From positions 23,314,306 through 23,378,305 of the forward strand of contig NC_051446.1 of assembly GCF_001649575.2 (NCBI RefSeq): DNA of 64,000 nt, written 5' to 3'. This document shows, in pieces, positions 1 to 13,800 of this stretch (positions are counted from its first letter, which is position 1; every line of letters begins with the position of its first letter). The position numbers and the translations under genes are program-made. The notes below the pieces were generated by a model. It was not told where the DNA came from, did not search any database, and saw only the letters and a list, made by a program, of their open reading frames with translations. The DNA is from Kryptolebias marmoratus. Its lineage: Eukaryota; Chordata; Actinopteri; Cyprinodontiformes; Rivulidae.

Positions 1-126
1 CCTGAGGGCTACGAGGTGGACGAGATCCACCCCGAGGGCTACGAGGTGGACGAGATCCACCCCAAGTTCCTGAGACAACATGGCGTGGACATCGGGTGCC
101 TCCGGATTGGTGGTTCCCTCAGTTAG
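1..126 (+). other. Coding-like plus-strand fragment with a 30-bp in-frame duplication
   Basis: The frame is open from the window edge to TAG at 124-126. It reads PEGYEVDEIH twice in tandem, from two nearly identical 30-bp copies, then PKFLRQHGVDIGCLRIGGSLS. Codon usage looks coding (GAG, CTG, ATC, CAC). I do not recognise the protein. It is antisense to wnk4 and inside the intron that should follow exon 11. It could be the last exon of a neighbour, a pseudogene or a repeat. Confidence 0.3.
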
Positions 127-130
127 TGCA

Positions 131-1080
131 CTGATTAAACTTGTTTTTCCTTCATGGTAACAGCTAAAAACACAACTTTACATTTAGAATATCTTCTCAT
201 TTCTGTCTTTTCGCGTGACATCAGGACTGTTTTTTGTTTTTTCCTGCTGTTTCTGAGGCGTTTTCTCAAACAGCGTGGAACATTTCAGCTCGTTTAAAGT
301 CCAGTACTGAGAAGAACTGCGTGGCTGTCGCGATGCCAGGCTTTCCCCCTGCTGCGCCAGGACGAGGTAAACAAAAGCCCACTGTGTTTTGGAGTCAGGG
401 AAACGACACGTTCGGCGAACAAAATGTCCTGCGGCTGCATCGCATACAGAGCGCGCAGCCCGTTTAATTAAGCTCGGCTCTAATAAAAGCGCTCGCAGGA
501 AGGAGGGATGATTACTTGCGTCACAGATTTCCGTGACACTTAGATAAAATATCAGGCAGAGTTATGACTGAAAGAAAAAAAAACTGGATCAGGATGATTC
601 ATGTCGGAGCAGAGAGACATCATTCTAACACAGACCATTTATTTGTTGACTTCTGAGCAAAGAGCTGAAGATTTTAGGAAGTTTTAACTCTTAAAACTTG
701 TATTTACATTTTTACATTATTTTAAATCCTCAGTAAAAATCTTCTAAAGTTCAGAATTTTCAAACAGTCTTAAAAGAAGTGTCATTGAAACCTTTATTTC
801 CTGGCTTTTGAGGCACAAACGAACAAAAAAATGAAAACCAGCTGAGAGCAAACAAATAAATAAAAAAGGAAATTAACCCTCTCAGGCTCAAATTAAGTTT
901 TAGTAAGAGGAAAAATCAGATATTTGGGGAAATTATCATCTGAGTAAAATAAGGCTTATAAAATATGAATGTGGAGTAATTAGTTATCTGCAGTTCGCTG
1001 TTGCAAATCTGCAACGTCTCCCTTGAGAGGGTTAAAAGAAAATACATCTGACATCTCATTTAATTCAGTTTCATATTTAA
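131..1080. other. Part of wnk4 intron 11, nothing recognised
   Basis: AT-rich intron sequence left of the first repeat-B copies. No exon, RNA gene or known repeat is recognised. No coding-strand exon continuing the second OSR1_C-like domain was found. Confidence 0.5.
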
Positions 1081-1084
1081 AGGC

Positions 1085-1475
1085 CCACCGATGTGTTGAG
1101 AATGACTCTCAGCTACTACCACATCGATCAGTTCTTCGTGGCGGCCATCTTAAATTGGGTCGACTCCAAAAGTTGCGCATCAAACGGTCACTTTCTTAAA
1201 GTTTCATTAAGCTCCGCCCACTAGCTCGTGAGATATTTTGTCTGTAAGCTTGAATTACGTGTCGGGGATGACTCTCAGCTACTACCACCCCGAAATCTAG
1301 CTCAGCATCTGTTCTCCCTGTTTTTCGTGCTTTGCTGTGGCGGCCATCTTGAATGGGGTCGACTCCAGTCGTTAATCGGTTGTAGATGTGCACCCAGTGA
1401 TCATTTTCTGGGAGTTTCATTGAAATTCCTGCACTGGTTCGGGGGATATTTTGCTAACGCTACAGACAAATGAGA
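1085..1475. repeat. Repeat B, two adjacent copies
   Basis: Contains GACTCTCAGCTACTACCAC twice (near 1103 and 1268), each followed by GTGGCGGCCATCTT, GTCGACTCC and a GTTTCATT...TGAGATATTTTG tail. The same ordered blocks recur across the window. Confidence 0.7.
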
Positions 1476-1705
1476 TGGGCAGAAACATTGGAGTTTTGAT
1501 GTCACATAAATGAGCTTTTGTGGCTAAAAATAAAACAGAAAATTATTATTATTATATTATTATTATATCAACTATAGTCCCATTTTTATCCATATTGGAT
1601 CAATTTTATTTCCGAACTGCAAAGGTAAACACATCGCAGCTCAGCAGAGATAACTGATGATGTAAATTACAGGTTCTGGTGAATGTTTATCTCAGCTGGG
1701 CTCAC

Positions 1706-1822
1706 CATGACAGCAGCGATGTCCTCTGGGTTGTCTCCGTCCAGGTCGAACTTGAAGGTCACCATCTTGTCGTTGTGCGTCTGCAGCTGACACTCGACCA
1801 CCCGGTCCACTTTGTCGGAGAG
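1706..1822 (-). CDS. wnk4: wnk4 coding exon 11 (second OSR1_C-like domain, N-terminal part)
   Basis: Encodes [20 protein letters not shown], then [19 protein letters not shown], before GTGAGC. This is the start of the second OSR1_C-like domain. The expected continuation (VYNEFIL-like) is not in the remaining 1.7 kb, so the gene runs off the left edge. 117 nt. Confidence 0.93.
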
Positions 1823-4800
1823 CTACGGAGACAAAAATAAAACCGGAGGGAGGGCGTCACCGATAACGGCGTAAACACGAGGCTCGTCTCAGCAGAAACC
1901 CGCAGAGAGTCCCGCTCTGTCAGCCCTGATGGCGTCACACAGCCAGGGTGGAGCGGGACCACAAAGCCATAAAATAAATGCCTCTGCTAATTAATTACTC
2001 TGATCCAGGCTCATTTATTTGTTAATATGTGTGATCTGATTTATTGTACCCCTGTGATGCGAAGCCTGGAGCGCGCCCTCCTCCTGAACAGCTTGGCGGC
2101 GTTCCGCTTGGCGGCCGACTTCTCGCTCTTCTCCGACAGGCCCTCGTAGCCGTCGCTCAGACCCGAAGTCACGTCGGAGGCGTAGCTGCAAAACGCAGGA
2201 CGAAAACACAGATTTTAGCATTTTAAACATCGGCTCGCCCGTTTGGGACTAAAGTGAAACGTTCAGCGCGTATCGCCCGCCTCGCCACCTCCTCGCCACC
2301 TCCTCGCCACCTCCACGCCACAGTTCAGAGTCCATAAGAACCTGGAGGTCATCATTTAGGATTTCAGGGAACTGGAGGAGCGTTCAGGGTGTTTTATAAA
2401 CAGTAATTCAATCTCCTGGGTCTTTTTAAGATCACTGCGGTTACAGAAGCCGTCCACCTCCCCAACGAAAGGCTGCAAACATTTACAGCCGACTGCTTGG
2501 CAGCGTCCACACACACACACACACACACACAACAGACTTCAGTTCAAAGAAAAGCCTGTTCTCACCTGGAAAGTACACGGAAAATAAACAGGAAATGCAT
2601 TTTCTGCGAAAACGCAGCGTTGATGCTGAGATAGAGAACTGAGCTGGAAATTTAAGAAGCAGCAGAATGGCAGCTAAAAGCTAAAGTTAGCGAAACAGAT
2701 GAAATTAATATGATAATAAAAGCATCTTTGAAGGAATGCATATCACCCGCTGCCTTAAAGACAACATTATGTTCATCTGGAAGCCATTTTCAAGGTCGAT
2801 TAGCTGTCACGGCCATCTTGAATTAGTCTGACTCCACAAATTTCAGAGTTTCATAAAAAAAAAACCTTCCAGTTGTTTATTAGATATTTCCCTGACAGAC
2901 AACCGAACTCACAGACAGGAAATTACAATGATGGCCGCCTTTCATGGCGATGGAGAATAAAAATTCAAGTCCCACTTCGTAAACACGCTCAACACACACA
3001 CACACACACACACACACACGGGTATAATTTTCTCGTCCACCACTGAGAGCAAAGCGTCTCTCGCTAACGTCCCACCAACACTGAGAGCAGGATCTGCGCG
3101 ACATCCGAGCTGCGAGGGTCCTTTCTGCCTCGCTGCAACCAAAACACAGCCGGGTTTGCTGGGTGCCCCGAGCTTTTTGTTTCAGCTGCACAGAGCCACA
3201 AAACAAGGAGAGGAGCGGGAAAAAGAGCAGCTTTTTTTACCTGTCCACAGGTGAGCTGAAGCCGCTCGCAGGTCCTGAATGTCCGGGCTCTGTGTTGCTC
3301 AGAACGGCGATACTCTGTGGCCATAAACGAGAGGCACGGTTAGGTAAACCTCAAATTATCCTGGGACTAAAACAGCTCCACTCGGGTCAAATCTTTACAC
3401 TTTAAACACGAGTTTTACTCATTTACTCATTGATCTAATTATCTCATATCCTGACTTTTAAATAACAACATGAGCACCCTGTCATGTAACAACAGGCTAC
3501 GTATATTTACAACACGGCTGCAGACCACAGATATTTTCCAAACTTCAACTAGAAATTACTTATTCTGTAATCTAACTCGAGTGAAACTTCAATGAAAAGT
3601 AATTTATTTCTTTGCAGATGAATAAATCAGTTTTAAAGCATCAATTAATAAACTAATTAAAGGTCTAACGTTCTTTCTTATGAGGAGGAACAGAGTTGAA
3701 GCTGTTTTGGTCAAAACTTTATGTGAGACCAGATTAAAATAGCTGTCAGTGCTTGGAGTATGTTTTAACAATGACCCTCAGCTACTACCACACCAAATCT
3801 GTAAAACTGACTGAGTTTGGCTGAGGTTGCTGAACCGTGGCAGCCATCTTGAACTGGTTTGACCCTAAAAGTTAGATGTAAATAATGATTACTTCCTGGG
3901 AGTTTTAATGAAATCCATCCAGTGCTTCATGAGATATTTTGCTAACAGACAAACAGATTTGACACCAACAGATAATTTTAGAGAGCCGTAAGACCAAATT
4001 TTAGCTCAATATCTCTAAAACTTTTTGTGTTTTTCACGGTCACTTGGCTGTGGCAGACATCTTGAATCATGTTGGCTCCAAAGGTTAATGAGTTTTAAAT
4101 GTACATCCGATGATTAAATTTAGAAAGTTTCATTGAAATCCATCCTCTGGTTCATGAGATATTTTGCTAACAGACAGACACACTCCCCTCCACCCCCTCA
4201 TTGATAACCGGCTCACCGAAGGGAAGCGCAGGGCTGGAATGGGGTGACCGTTTACGGCGTTCAGAGGCGTCGCGGGGGAGTTAAAGCTGCCGGCCTCCAG
4301 CGGGTCCTGAAGTCCAGAGGAACTCTGGTCGCCGTCCGTCTCACAGTCAGCTGTTTCAACAAAAGGCACACAAACTATCAACCAGCTGTGACCTGGGGGA
4401 AAATAAAAAATAAAAAAAACTCAGCAACGTTTAAACTCGATCTGTACGCACATCCCTGAACGGAGACATCGATCTGGAGTGTCACCGAAACATCCTGGCT
4501 GTTAAAAAAAAACCCTGAGAAATATTCTGTAACTACAGCACAATCCTCGCGCAGACCATGAGACAGGACCTACAGGGCCTGAATAATTCAGTTATCCACA
4601 GTATCACATTTCCATGTCTCTCTGATGGACACTGAGACATCAGTCTTCTGCTCGGTGGGACAACTTCTACAGTAAATCCATAAACTTTATAAGAAACTTC
4701 CGTTTTATGCACGCTGACTTTGTTAAACACAATTAAATGCTTCTTTTTACTGTGAGCAAATCAGGCTGCTTCAGTATTTATATAAAACTTAGAGGTGAAA

Positions 4801-7800
4801 ATATTATTTATAATTATCCAAGTGCAAAGTACAAGATTCTAAAATAAAAAAAGAGCAAACTCTACTTTAACATCAAAATCAAGGACTTTTATTCCAAATT
4901 GGATTTTTTTAAACCCTGCTGTCTGAAAGCAAAACAAATCTGAAATGAAACATTTTCTCTTGGACCCTCTGAAGGTGGTCTGGACCCCATTTCTCTGCAG
5001 GACCTCCTCCTGACGTGACCCAAAACAAGCAGCAAACTTACAGTTTTACCCGAATACATCGGGGTTAAAAACAACAAAAAGTCCACCCAGCTGCCTGCTG
5101 ATTAAAGGTAATTAAACTGGAAACTTTGGGAAATATTTGGACTTGTTTTGTTTTGTTCAACCTAAAGTTTTAACGAACTATTCATCAATAAAAATGTTTG
5201 TCTTGTTGGTTTTTATTAATTAATAATTACCAGCGAGTTTCTCTTCAGTTTGAATTTTGTTCTGATTGTTTTAAAGCTGATTGAACCCGCTGTTGTTAAT
5301 CACAGGAAAGTCTTGGCGAACTGAATATAGCGCCGATGTTACATCACGTAAAACAGCCGTCAGCACGCTGTTTTACCACGGTGGAGGTTTCCAGGTTCAA
5401 GTCTTTGCTCTGACGATGATATAACCGATCTCGTCCATCCATCCATCCATCCATCCATTTTCTTTACCCGCTTCTCCATTTTGGGTCACAGGGAGCTGGT
5501 TCCTGTCCCCAGCAGTCGCTGTGCGAGAGGCGGGGGACACCCTGGACAGGTCGCGTGTCCATCACAGGGACACATTGAGACAAACGAGACAAACAACCAT
5601 TCACGCTCTCACACCTAGGGATGATTTTAGAGTCATCAGTGAACCTAACATGCATGTTTTTGGTCTGGAGGAACCCGGAGTAAACCCACGTGAGCGCAGG
5701 GAGAACAAGTAACCCCAACCAGAAAAGCCCCAGGAAGAGATCCTGCAACCTTCTTGCTGTGAGGTAACAGCTCTAACCACTATGCCACTGTTCCACCACT
5801 CTACCATCTCGTGTATGCAGCTAAACTCATCTGAACCGTGTTAAGGTCAAAACAAGACTATCCTGCTGAAGTCCTGTTTGTTGCCACGTTGAACAGCTCA
5901 ATGTGCGACAACCAGACATGGGGGCGCTGGTTTATAAATAAAAAAAGGACACCAAAGCACTTCACACTGATGGTGGTAAGCTACATTGTACGAGGACACA
6001 ACAGCGGAGACTGACGGAGCGGGGGCTCGAACCGGCAACCCTCCGGTTACAGGACAAACCCTTACCTCCTGAGCCACTGCCTCATTGGACTTTAAACAAA
6101 TGAAGTACGAGTAAAACTAGTTTTTTAAACATATTTATACATTTTTTCTTAAGCTGTGTTTGGATATGTTTTTTTCTCTGGTAGCATTGCAGCACCCTGA
6201 GCACCCTTATTTCCCACAGCCTTGGTGTGACATGGCTGTGAGTGTAACTGGGGTATGTGTTTACCACCAGTCCAACCCCCCCAAGACTGATGTGAAGTGT
6301 TTTTATGTTAACTCTGGTTCAGTCTTCAGTGACTCTCGTGGATCCGGTGAAATCTGAACATTTCATTTCCGAACTGAAAGTGTGTCTCAGCCCGAGCACA
6401 TTCCTCGGCCTAAGGTGCAACGTTAGGAAGCTCACAGTTAGCAGACGACAGGCTGTTGTAGCGGACGTGGAAGTGCTGGTCCGCCTCGGGCTCCTCTGGC
6501 TCTGCGGGGTAGCTGGAGCTGACGCCGGAGTCCGCAGAACTGGTGACGAGGGACGACACGGAAGCCAGAGGTGGCAGGGCCGGGGTGGGCGACTCGGCTG
6601 CGGCGGCATCGTTGACTCTGGGCGACGGTGGCTGAGACTCCGGCTCTTCTTCCAGCTTCCTCTTCAGCTTCTCCCTCTGCCTCTTGATGGCCGTCACTCG
6701 GTCCCGTATGGCCTTGGCCACGATTTTAAAGTCTGCCTCGTACACGAAGCCGAGCACGACCTGCAAAAAACAGCACGGCAGAGAGGTCGGTGTCCGTTAA
6801 CTAGGCGTCTGGGTGGAGAACGTTTCTGCAGGCCTGCTGAGCTGATCAGACAAGCAGTAACAACACACACGGGCTGCATCTTTCAGTCATTTCAGAACCT
6901 CGAGCTGCCTCCTGTGAGAACCGGCCTCTCAACACTTAGTCAGATTACATCCGATTGGCCGGACTAGATGTCCCCTGCTGATTCCAAATTTGATCTTGAT
7001 GAAATCTCCCACAAAGACGCAAACAGCCGCGGTTTCATTAAAAGTGACCTCTACGAGGAATGGTCTTATTAAAGACGTTTCCTGAGATGCCCTCTCACAT
7101 TTCCAGCCGGCGATGATTAAATGTTGAGCCGCGACCTTGACACATACGCTGCAACGTGCTCTCCTCGCACATTTCACGATAAATCACAAACAGAAGCATG
7201 ATTATGTGGAGATGTTCTACAAGTCTGAGCAAGAAATAAAGATCTAATGTTCACCCGAAAGCTTTAACTTCAGATCTGAGTCTTTTAAGTCGTGAATATC
7301 TCCTCCCAAGCAGTTTAGCCCCTCCCAACTTTATTTAGACGCCACGTTAAACCTGCAAAAAATGCTAAAATCCAAGAGAGTAACCCTGATTTTAACTTCT
7401 GTCCATCAGAGCTGTAAGCTGAAAAGAGGCAATATTTGAAAATGCTGAGTTATTTTTTCATATTTAGGTTTACTGTTAGCTGAAAACATCACCCAAGATG
7501 TCATTTATTTAACGTACCATCAAGACGAAGAGCAGAACAAACCATCGTTCTCCTGTTTATAGTTTCTTCCTTCGCTCCGCGTTCTTCAACCAGTCATATA
7601 TCGAAATGTTCGGCTCGTATTTTATTTCACTTTATTTACAAATAAATTACACTGACATCTCTTTAGTTCCCTCAAAAACGTCGCTTCTTTAAAAATCCTT
7701 TAGCATATTTGCTCTATTTTGTCCTCTTATTTTAGCTTTTAGCTACTGTCTAGCTACGGTTTGGCTAGCTTTAGCTCCGTTCTGCTCGTTTTGACTTTAA

Positions 7801-10800
7801 CAGTTTATTTTTAGCTTTTTTAACAAATTTCTGCAGAGTCATTCAGTCCTCAGGATCCGCACAGAAAATGCTAATTTCTGTTATTTGTGTTTTTAACCAA
7901 AATGCTCACTGGGACGAAGCCTGAAACAGAAACTAATTATATTCAGGGAAACATGCTGATTTATTTTTTTTAACAAAAGGGCCTTTTCTTCAGAGCATTT
8001 TCGCCGACGGACCACCCACGGCTCACTTCCGGTCCTTTTACCCCAGGGGGCGGGAGAACTCAGACAATTTACCCTTTAAGGACGACGCCACAAAAGAACT
8101 AGAGTTTAACTATTTGTTCTAATAAGGCAGAGAGTTAGACTTCTTTCTGCAGAAACAAACAGAAGCCCCGAACAAAGGAAGTGTCAACTCATATAGATCC
8201 TAAGCTCCGCCCATTCCAGAGGGAGCAGCACCGCCTCACGTGGCGCCAGCCTACGTGTAGCCGGAGATGGCTTTAACCCAGGGGTGTCAGACTCCAGGCC
8301 TCGAGGGCCGCTGTCCTGGAAGTTTGAGGTTTTTCTGCTCCAACACACCTGATTCAGACGGTTTAATCACCTCCTCACCAAACGGGCATTTTTTGTGATT
8401 GTTACAGGCTAAAATGCCTGATTTCGTGGGGAATTTTCCCAAAAGTTGTGATGAAAAGTTGCGATTTTGTTTTTACTAAAATCAACAAACAACCATAACT
8501 TTTAATATCTAAACTAAAAATACTTTCTAGTTTTGTAAGATAATTCCCAACAAACATTGACATTCTCAAAAGGTGCTTTATTTGAGAACTTTGATTGCTT
8601 CTAAACTGACATTCATGAGCATTTCTGGATTGTCCCTGGTCTGCAGCTCTCCTCACATGTTTTGCAGACACAAAGTGTTTGTCGATGCGTTTATGTTCCA
8701 TGATTACACTGCAGGACGTGCAAAACAGCTTCCCCCCCACTCTCCTGCAGCTGGGGAGGAAACTGGTTTGCTGAAATCTTTGGGGGCAAATGTGAAGCAT
8801 TAGCGCACATTTTGGCTTCGGTCGCTGCTCCTGCACGCTCCCGGCATTATGATGTTAACAGGAAGTGACGTCACGTGTCTTCTTCCTGAGTTATTTGGGG
8901 TTATTTTGTGTTCCCCACTACACAAACCCACAAAGAAGAGACTAGACCGTAGAAACGGTGGCAAATCACTTTAGAAACAATAAATATTGGGTTAAAGTTG
9001 CGGGAAAGTTGAGATTTCGCGGGGTTTGCTTGATTTTGCATTTAGTTGCGATCGCAACATCGCGAAATCCTGGAGGGTCTGACAAATCCTCAGGTTCTCC
9101 AGAAGTCATCCATTTAAACCAGGTGTTTTAAAGCAAGAACACGTCTAAAACATGCAGGAGAGCGCCCCCCGAGGAACGGGAGTTTGACACCTGTGCTTTA
9201 ACCGATTCAAGCAAACGTTTCAACAGGTGTAGTCTAATTTAATATGTAACCATGTGGCAACACACTGTTCACGATATAGCGAGGGTTTTCCCGCTATTTC
9301 TCTTTAGTACTCACCTTTACTTTAGGCCATGTCTAACAGGATCTAGTTCTATAGAGATAAAACCATCAGGAGTCAAAGTAAACCCATAAGAAGCGTCACC
9401 GTGCATGGTGAGGACTCAAGCTGCGTCTCCAGGATCTGTTCCGATATGGAATCAATAACTCAATTTCCTCCTGAACGCCTGCCTGCAGACTGGGTCGAGC
9501 CCGGCCGTTCACCCGTTCACCCGTTCAGCCGTTCACCTACCATCTCCTGAGCCACCTCCTCGGGCACGTCTTTGTAGAGCTCGAAGAGGAACTCGATGGC
9601 GTTGTTGTCCTTGTACTTCCCGTGGAGCTTCTTGATGTCGTCCATGCGCAGCCACAGCTTCAGGTCTGGCTTCACCATGTCGTCCTCCTCCGCCAGCTCC
9701 ACGTGCACGCCGTTGTTCTCCTGGATGAACGGGTGATCCAGAAGGTCCTGAATGGTGTACCTGCAGCGAAAGCCAACACATACTTCGTATTCATCTTATT
9801 TTCTGAACTAATTATAAAGACAACTTCAGCTTTGAGAAATAAATTTGGATTTTTTGGCATTTTTTTCCCCCAACCTTTCGTCTTTGTTCATACGGATGCA
9901 GCCCTCGATGATCTCTTTGAGTTCTGGGACTTTCACTTTGTAGAAACTGTCAGGTTTAATGCCCTTTAAAGACACAAAAACGAAGAAAAACAACAACTTT
10001 CATTCCATCTGTTCGTAAAATACTGACATCTGCCTGAATACTACCACAGGAATGAAGGTAAAACAGAGTTAGAGTCGCTGGAAAAACAAAGATAAGTCAG
10101 GGAAAAGCCGAGATGTACAGCCGGAAGATACGGAAGCGTCCGGGAAATGTTTGGTCAAACACCCAAACATCATTTGTTTTCAGCAGAAGGCTGAAGGCCG
10201 CGTTTTTCTACCACATCTAAACACTGACACAGAATCTGCTGCTTTTTTTAATCACCACCAAGATATTCCTGACTTCCTGTTTAAAGGAGACAAAAAACAG
10301 AGACAAGAAAATGTCTCTTTTGTTTTGGTGAGCGAGTTTAAAATGTGTTTTTGTCTTTAAAGGACTGATTGTTACATAATGTCAACCTGCTGAGTCAGCA
10401 TTGTTTACCAAACTGAACCGTACTTTGAGATATTTTAGACATTCATAAATTAAACCTTTTATTTCCATGTTAAACAGTTTTATAGGACTTTTAGTTTTTA
10501 TAACTTTTATACTTCTCAAAATATTTAACTTTCTTCAGAATAAAAGAAAAACACAAAAATCTCTTCAATTCCTTCAAAAACATTGTTCTCTTTGAAATCT
10601 GCTTCCTATGCTACTTTTAGCTTTTAGCTACTGTTCTGCTACTATTAGCCTTTAGCTACCGTTCTGTCACTTTTAGCTTTTGGCTGCTGTTCTGCCACTT
10701 TTAGCTTTTAGCTGCTATTTTGCCACTTTTAGCTTTTAAATGCCGCTCTGCCACTTTTAGCTTTTAGCTACCATTCTGCCACTTTAAGCTTTTAGCTGCT

Positions 10801-13800
10801 GCTCTGCCACTTTTAGCTGCTGCTTTTAGCTTTTAGCTGCTGCTCTGCTACTTTTAGCTTTTAGCTACGGTTCTGCCACTTTTAGCTACCATTCTGCCAC
10901 TTTAAGCTTTTAGCTACTATTCTGCCACTTTTAGCTTTTAGCTGCTGCTCTGCCACTTTTAGCTACAATTTTTTCTAATTTTAGCGTATGTTTTGCCGAT
11001 TTCAGTTTAGCATCTGCCTTATGACTTTTAGCAGCAGCGTTGCTAACGTTAGGACCTGCTAGGCTAATTTAGGCTGCTGTTTAGCATCTGTGTCGATACG
11101 TTTAGCTTCAGCGTGTTGCTACTTACAGCTTTAACCACAGTTTTAGTTATCGTAGCTACAGCTGAATGATCATTTCTTTTGCTAAATAAGCGTCTTTACA
11201 TCGTGGAGACACGAACCGTGAAGACCTCAAGAAGAAAAGCTTCGTTTTAATTTAATCACGGTTTCTTTTTTTAAGCTGCTCGCTTCGGCGTCTTAATAAC
11301 GACCTTTGAAATGAATCAATTCTTAATTGACCCAAATCTAATTAGTGACTCTGCTGCTTTCCTGTGGAGCGGAGTTCAGATAAGATCCAGAGAAAAACGC
11401 TGCTGTCATACCGACAGAAAGATGTGACATTTCTTCTTATTATAATAATATTAGTGTCCTTCTTCAACTAGTTTAATTCATATTTTACACTTTCAAAAGC
11501 CCCCCGGTGTGCAGAAGCGCCTCCGTGCTGAAAAGATTTGTTGTCAAAGGACAGGAAGCTCCAAAGTCGACCGCTTTTAAACAAAACAAAAAAACGAATG
11601 TGAACGTCAAACCGGGCCTTATCGTTCAGCATCAGCGTCGGACCTTTAGTGTAAACAGGAGACACATCCCTGCAGCTGCGTTCCAACATCTGGAGCAAAG
11701 CCTCCTCAGAAGAAGCAGTAAATTATTGACCCAGAATAAGATTTTTAGCTGCAGCGAGGGAGTGAAACGTCCAAAAAAGGCTGATAAAAAGGCCTCTGTT
11801 AAAGTCTGATTTCACAGAGCGACTCCTTTCGCGCTCCACCTCTCCTCCAGATTTGATTTCGCCTGGTCGGGATGTTTTCGGTAACATTTCCAACACATCA
11901 CGCACACACACACCTGCGCCTCGGCTCCTTCGGCTCGAGGACCTGACGCCTTTTTTTCGAGCAGAACCTGAACGAGAATCTTGTCGAGCTTTTATTTCGG
12001 CAAATCCCTTCAAACAGGAGTCGGCAACTTCATTACACGGTGGTTAATGTTGTCATCCATCCATATTTCATATAAGCACAGAGACTCGGACCTTCTGATG
12101 TGCCGGCTCGTGTTTGTGATGAAGCCAGAGCCACTTTAACTTGTTGGCATTGTCGCCATCTCGCTCTCCAGCCTCCATCAGACTCTGTTTACTTTGCGTT
12201 TGTGACACAGGAAAGAAACAGCCCTCTCTGTGAAGCAAAGAGTGAGACGCTTTTTCCAAAACCTATAATTCTGCCGTCATCTGCAGCCTCGTTGCTTCAC
12301 TGAGTACACAGGAAACAGCAGCCGAAAGCCTCCTACCTGCGTGTTTTTCTTTAAAAGTCTAATTCGTCCTGAATGAAGCTTCTCTTTCAGGCTCGGGGCA
12401 GAGAAATTATTATAATTTGTTGTATGTTTGTTGCGTGACTAAACGGGTTTTCTCCGAAGCTTTCAGAGGGGAAAACTGACAAACGCCGAGGTCGAGAGGT
12501 CGGTGACGGCGCGGGGACGGATTTATAAACGATGCGTAGAGCCAGTTCGGCGGGAGGTTTCAGCTGAAAATGAACGAGTGAATCACGTGTCTCTAAACTC
12601 CGTGCAGAGCTAAAAACTAAACAGCTACTTGGTGTGACGGCTGAGCGCTGAGGAAGCTAAACATTAGCTAAAAAACTCAGCTAAATACTGGTGAAAGCTA
12701 AAAGTATCAAAAGGCTGGCTAAAACCTATAGGAGGATTGGTACCTAAAAGTATCAAAAGGCTAGCTAACGGCTAAAGGCTAAAAGCTAAAAGCAGCAAAA
12801 GGCTGGCTAAAAGTTAAAGCAGCAGATTGGTACCTAAAAGCTAAAAGTATCCAAAGGCTAGCTAAAAGTACAAACAGTCTGGCTAAAAGCTTAAAGTACC
12901 AGAACCATGATAAACAAAAGAAAAAGTAGCAAAAGGCTGTCTAAAAGCTAAAAGTATGAAAAGGCTAGCTAAAAGGTAAAGCAGCAGATTGGTACCTAAA
13001 AGCTAAAAGTATCCAAAGGCTAGCTAAAAGTGGCAAAAGGACAGCCAAAACCTAGAAGAAGAAGATTGGTACTTAAAACTATCAAAAGGCTAGCTAACGG
13101 CTAAAGGCTAAAAGCTAAAAGTATCAAAAGGCTGTCTAAAAGTCAAAAGTAGCAAAAAGCAAGCTAAAAGATAAAGCAGCAGATTTGTTCCTAAAAGCTA
13201 AAATAATTCAAAGACTAGCTAAAAGCTAAAAGCTTAAAGCTGCATGAAAAACAATACCAGGAAGTAAACTGAAGCAGATTCCAAAGAGAACAATGTTTCT
13301 GAAAGAACTGAGGAGATCTTAATGCCTTTTTTGTTGGGGAAATATTTGTAAATAAAGTTAAATAATTCAAAAACTAAAAGTCCTGGCGTCACACGAGTCC
13401 TCTACGATCCCGGCACACAAAGACACATCATTTACTCGTCAATTTTAAGCTCTGATATCCGGTTTAGCTGGTTTTAGGTGTCATTATTATCATCACAACT
13501 GTTCCTAAAACAGCACCAAGTATGCAGAAGTAATTAGATTAAAAAAACAAAAAAACAAACAAGAGTGTGAAAGTTGAATCAGCATTCACATAAAAAAATG
13601 AAATTTAATTCAACGCAGGCTCCACTTTTTCCAGTTATTACCATTCAGCAGCGAACATAAAATAATCCGGCCTCGTTTCGTCTAATTGCATGAAACTCGT
13701 TAACAAAAGCCGAACCCTGCCCCATCCCCCATCGACTCACACTGGTGACTTTGCGGTAGATCTGGGCGGCATTTTGGCACTCATAATACGGGTACTCCGA

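Noticed and set aside
2880..3206. 108-codon minus-strand ORF with VCVCVCV
   Set aside because: Translation of a CA microsatellite and intron; no splice or family support.
6305..6967. 220-codon plus-strand ORF
   Set aside because: The longest plus-strand frame, but it is the antisense of wnk4 exon 7, whose GC bias keeps it open; the protein is compositionally odd and unrecognised.
9622..9969. 115-codon plus-strand ORF over wnk4 exons 5-6
   Set aside because: Antisense shadow of two well-supported kinase/OSR1_C exons and their intron.
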